Below, piece by piece: positions 62,210-64,000 of a stretch of DNA of 64,000 nucleotides. The notes below the pieces were generated by a model. That model was not told the DNA's origin, searched no databases, and saw only the letters and a list, made by a program, of their open reading frames with translations. Numbering within the stretch: the stretch's first letter is position 1; each line of letters begins with the position of its first letter. Source of the DNA: Onthophagus taurus (lineage: Eukaryota > Arthropoda > Insecta > Coleoptera > Scarabaeidae); assembly GCF_036711975.1 (NCBI RefSeq), contig NC_091966.1:23071501-23135500 (forward strand), given 5' to 3'. Made by a program: the position numbers and the translations under genes.

Positions 62210-63238
62210 TTAAATTGAAGATGGCGTTGGAAAATGTTTATTTGTAGCATGAATCATAGTATTTATTAAACCATTTCATTTACCTCGCTCATAAAAATCG
62301 GAAGGTAAATAACAGAGTTACAGCTTGCGGTGTTCTTGTGTGACAACCTGTATACAGGGTGATTCAAAAAACCGCTGACAGACTTCTAGAGTAGATAATA
62401 CATGAAAAATTAAGATGAATAGTCTTTATATACATGGGGTCGCAAATGCCTCCTTAACGAGATATAGCGGGTCAAAGTTTCTTTAAAATTTAACATTACC
62501 TGCAATAAAAAGGCCTTTTTTAAAAATACTGTTTACACCATTACTAATTTTGTCAAACGGGCAGTATTTTCGTGTAAAGTAATCAATTACCTATCAATTG
62601 GTCTCTTACAAAACTTTGATCAAAGCAATAGTTTTTAAGAAAAACACGTTTGTAGAAAATTTGTTAATCCAATCAAAAACTATTGCTTTAATCAAAGTAT
62701 TGTAAGAGACCAATTGATAGATAATCGATCATTTTACAAGAAAATACTGCCCGTTTGACAAAATTAGCAGTGGCTTTGAAAATATTTTTAAAAAAGGGCT
62801 CTTTATTGCAGATGTTTAATTTTAAAGAAACTTTGACCTGCTATATCTCGTTAGGGAGGCATTTGCGACCCCATGTATATTAAAACTTTTCATCTTAATT
62901 TTTGATGTATTACCTGCCTAAGAAATCTGTCAGCGGTTTTTTGAATCATCCTGTATACAGGATGTCTTTTCTCTGGTAAAATTACAGTCAAAATGGATGT
63001 ATTGTACATCAATGGATTCAGAAAAACAATCTCTATTCAACGACATGAAAAAAAATATATGGAGTAATTTGGAAAACAAAAGCTAATTTCGCTTGATATT
63101 GAAGATGGCATTGGATAAAATTTATTTGTAGCATGAATCATAGTATTCATCAAACCATTTCATTTGATACCTCGCTCATGAAAATCGGTATGTAAATGAT
63201 AGAGTTACAGCTTGGGGCGTTTTTTATCTGACACCCTG
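62210..63238. mobile_element. Second string of TA-target MITEs: partial U, N hairpin, U
   Basis: A partial reverse U (62210-62350), TATA, the 599-bp hairpin N (62355-62953), TATA, then a full reverse U (62958-63238, 281 bp). The layout repeats the 40-42 kb string with N in place of M. Confidence 0.8.
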
Positions 63239-63239
63239 T

Positions 63240-63925
63240 GTATTTCGAGAATTGAAAGAATTCAAAAGAAATTCGTAAAGTACCTTTGTCATAAGTCCGC
63301 AATTAATTACATTGATTACGATTCCACATGCTCATCCTTCAATCTTTTATCTCTTCGTCAGCGCCGTCTTTGTAGTGAAGCCTTAACATACCACAAAATT
63401 ATCAATGGCAGCTTCGATTCGCTAGCACTTCTTGAAACCGTTAATATATGCGTTCCTCCCCGATTGCTTCGATTAGATTATATATTTCACACTCCCATTC
63501 CTCGCACGAATGTCTTTCAGAATTCTCCTATGCTGAGAATGGCACACACTTGTGATCATTTTCATTGCAACGCTGTCTCCAGTAGTTCACGTAGGGAATT
63601 TAAACGTTTGGTAATTGCATATTCTAAGCTTAAAGCTGATCAATTAATTTAAGTAATTCCATAATGAAGTTTAATTTGCGTGTTCTTTTTTTTGCAACGT
63701 CTTGTTATTATTATAAAGTCTATCCTTTTATTTTTATTATCTCAATTAACTCGTTACTACGTTAACTCGTTTTACTCGTTACGCTATTAAAGTAATTTTG
63801 GTTTAACATTGTTTTTTGGTTATTTGTTTTCGTACTATTTTGTGGCAAAGAGTTTGTGGGTTCGTCCCGTTTCTGTGCCTATAGTGTTAATAATAATAAA
63901 TAAATAAATAATAAAAAAATCTTAG
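63240..63925 (+). mobile_element. Jockey/CR1-group LINE 3' end, 5'-truncated
   Basis: An open frame to 63652 reads RIERIQKKFVKYLCHKSAIN, LSLRQRRLCSEALTYHKI, PPRLLRLDYIFHTP and REFKRLVIAYSKLKADQLI. It is the same family as 52644-53268, but this copy has no frame damage. A TAATAATAAATAAATAA-type tail lies at about 63889-63918. Confidence 0.85.
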
Positions 63926-64000
63926 CGGGCTTTGCGGTCTTTGTCAGAAATATTTTTGACGTTTGAATGTCGCTGTTTTTCTTGCTATTATTGTTGTTTT

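Overview
This is an animal nuclear genome window, most likely from an insect and possibly a beetle (the order is an inference). Three host genes with ordinary GT-AG introns lie on the minus strand, buried in AT-rich DNA packed with transposable elements. From right to left they are: the 3' end of an axonemal dynein intermediate chain gene (DNAI2-like, 61570 down to 47998; its 5' exons lie beyond position 64000), a complete cytosolic valyl-tRNA synthetase (44804 down to 20088, seven exons, 1046 residues), and a complete prune-type DHH phosphoesterase (12000 down to 10727, four exons, 367 residues). No plus-strand host gene, tRNA, rRNA or CRISPR array was found.

Everything else that could be identified is mobile DNA. 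Positions 1-10.5 kb: Penelope-like and LINE remnants, TA- and 9-bp-target elements, and a foldback element carrying three long hairpins. Positions 12-19.6 kb: TIR elements, a Transib transposase exon, and a LINE flanked by 12-bp target duplications. ValRS intron 6 (21639-33579): a nest in which a Tigger/pogo-like element contains a Gypsy retrotransposon, and the Gypsy is split by a mariner (23556-26497) and by a Transib-like element (27101-29133). ValRS intron 4 (34400-43776): a piggyBac remnant, a nearly intact Ginger DNA transposon with an integrase-like transposase, and a string of TA-target elements inserted end to end. DNAI2 intron (48301-61332): a Penelope-like element, a Jockey/CR1-group LINE split by a TTAA-flanked transposon with YqaJ-nuclease remnants, and complex palindromes. 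The right edge has a second string of TA elements and a LINE 3' end.

The most interesting items are: (1) the Transib element, whose termini read as heptamer, 12-bp spacer and nonamer, like V(D)J recombination signals, with the Transib-type target duplication CGACG; (2) the Ginger element with 255-bp-class inverted repeats; (3) the TTAA element joining a Mutator-like transposase domain to a YqaJ nuclease; (4) the precisely readable nesting order in ValRS intron 6. ValRS, prune and dynein chains have unrelated cellular roles; there is no operon-like logic, and their exon reading frames are intact despite the insertions.
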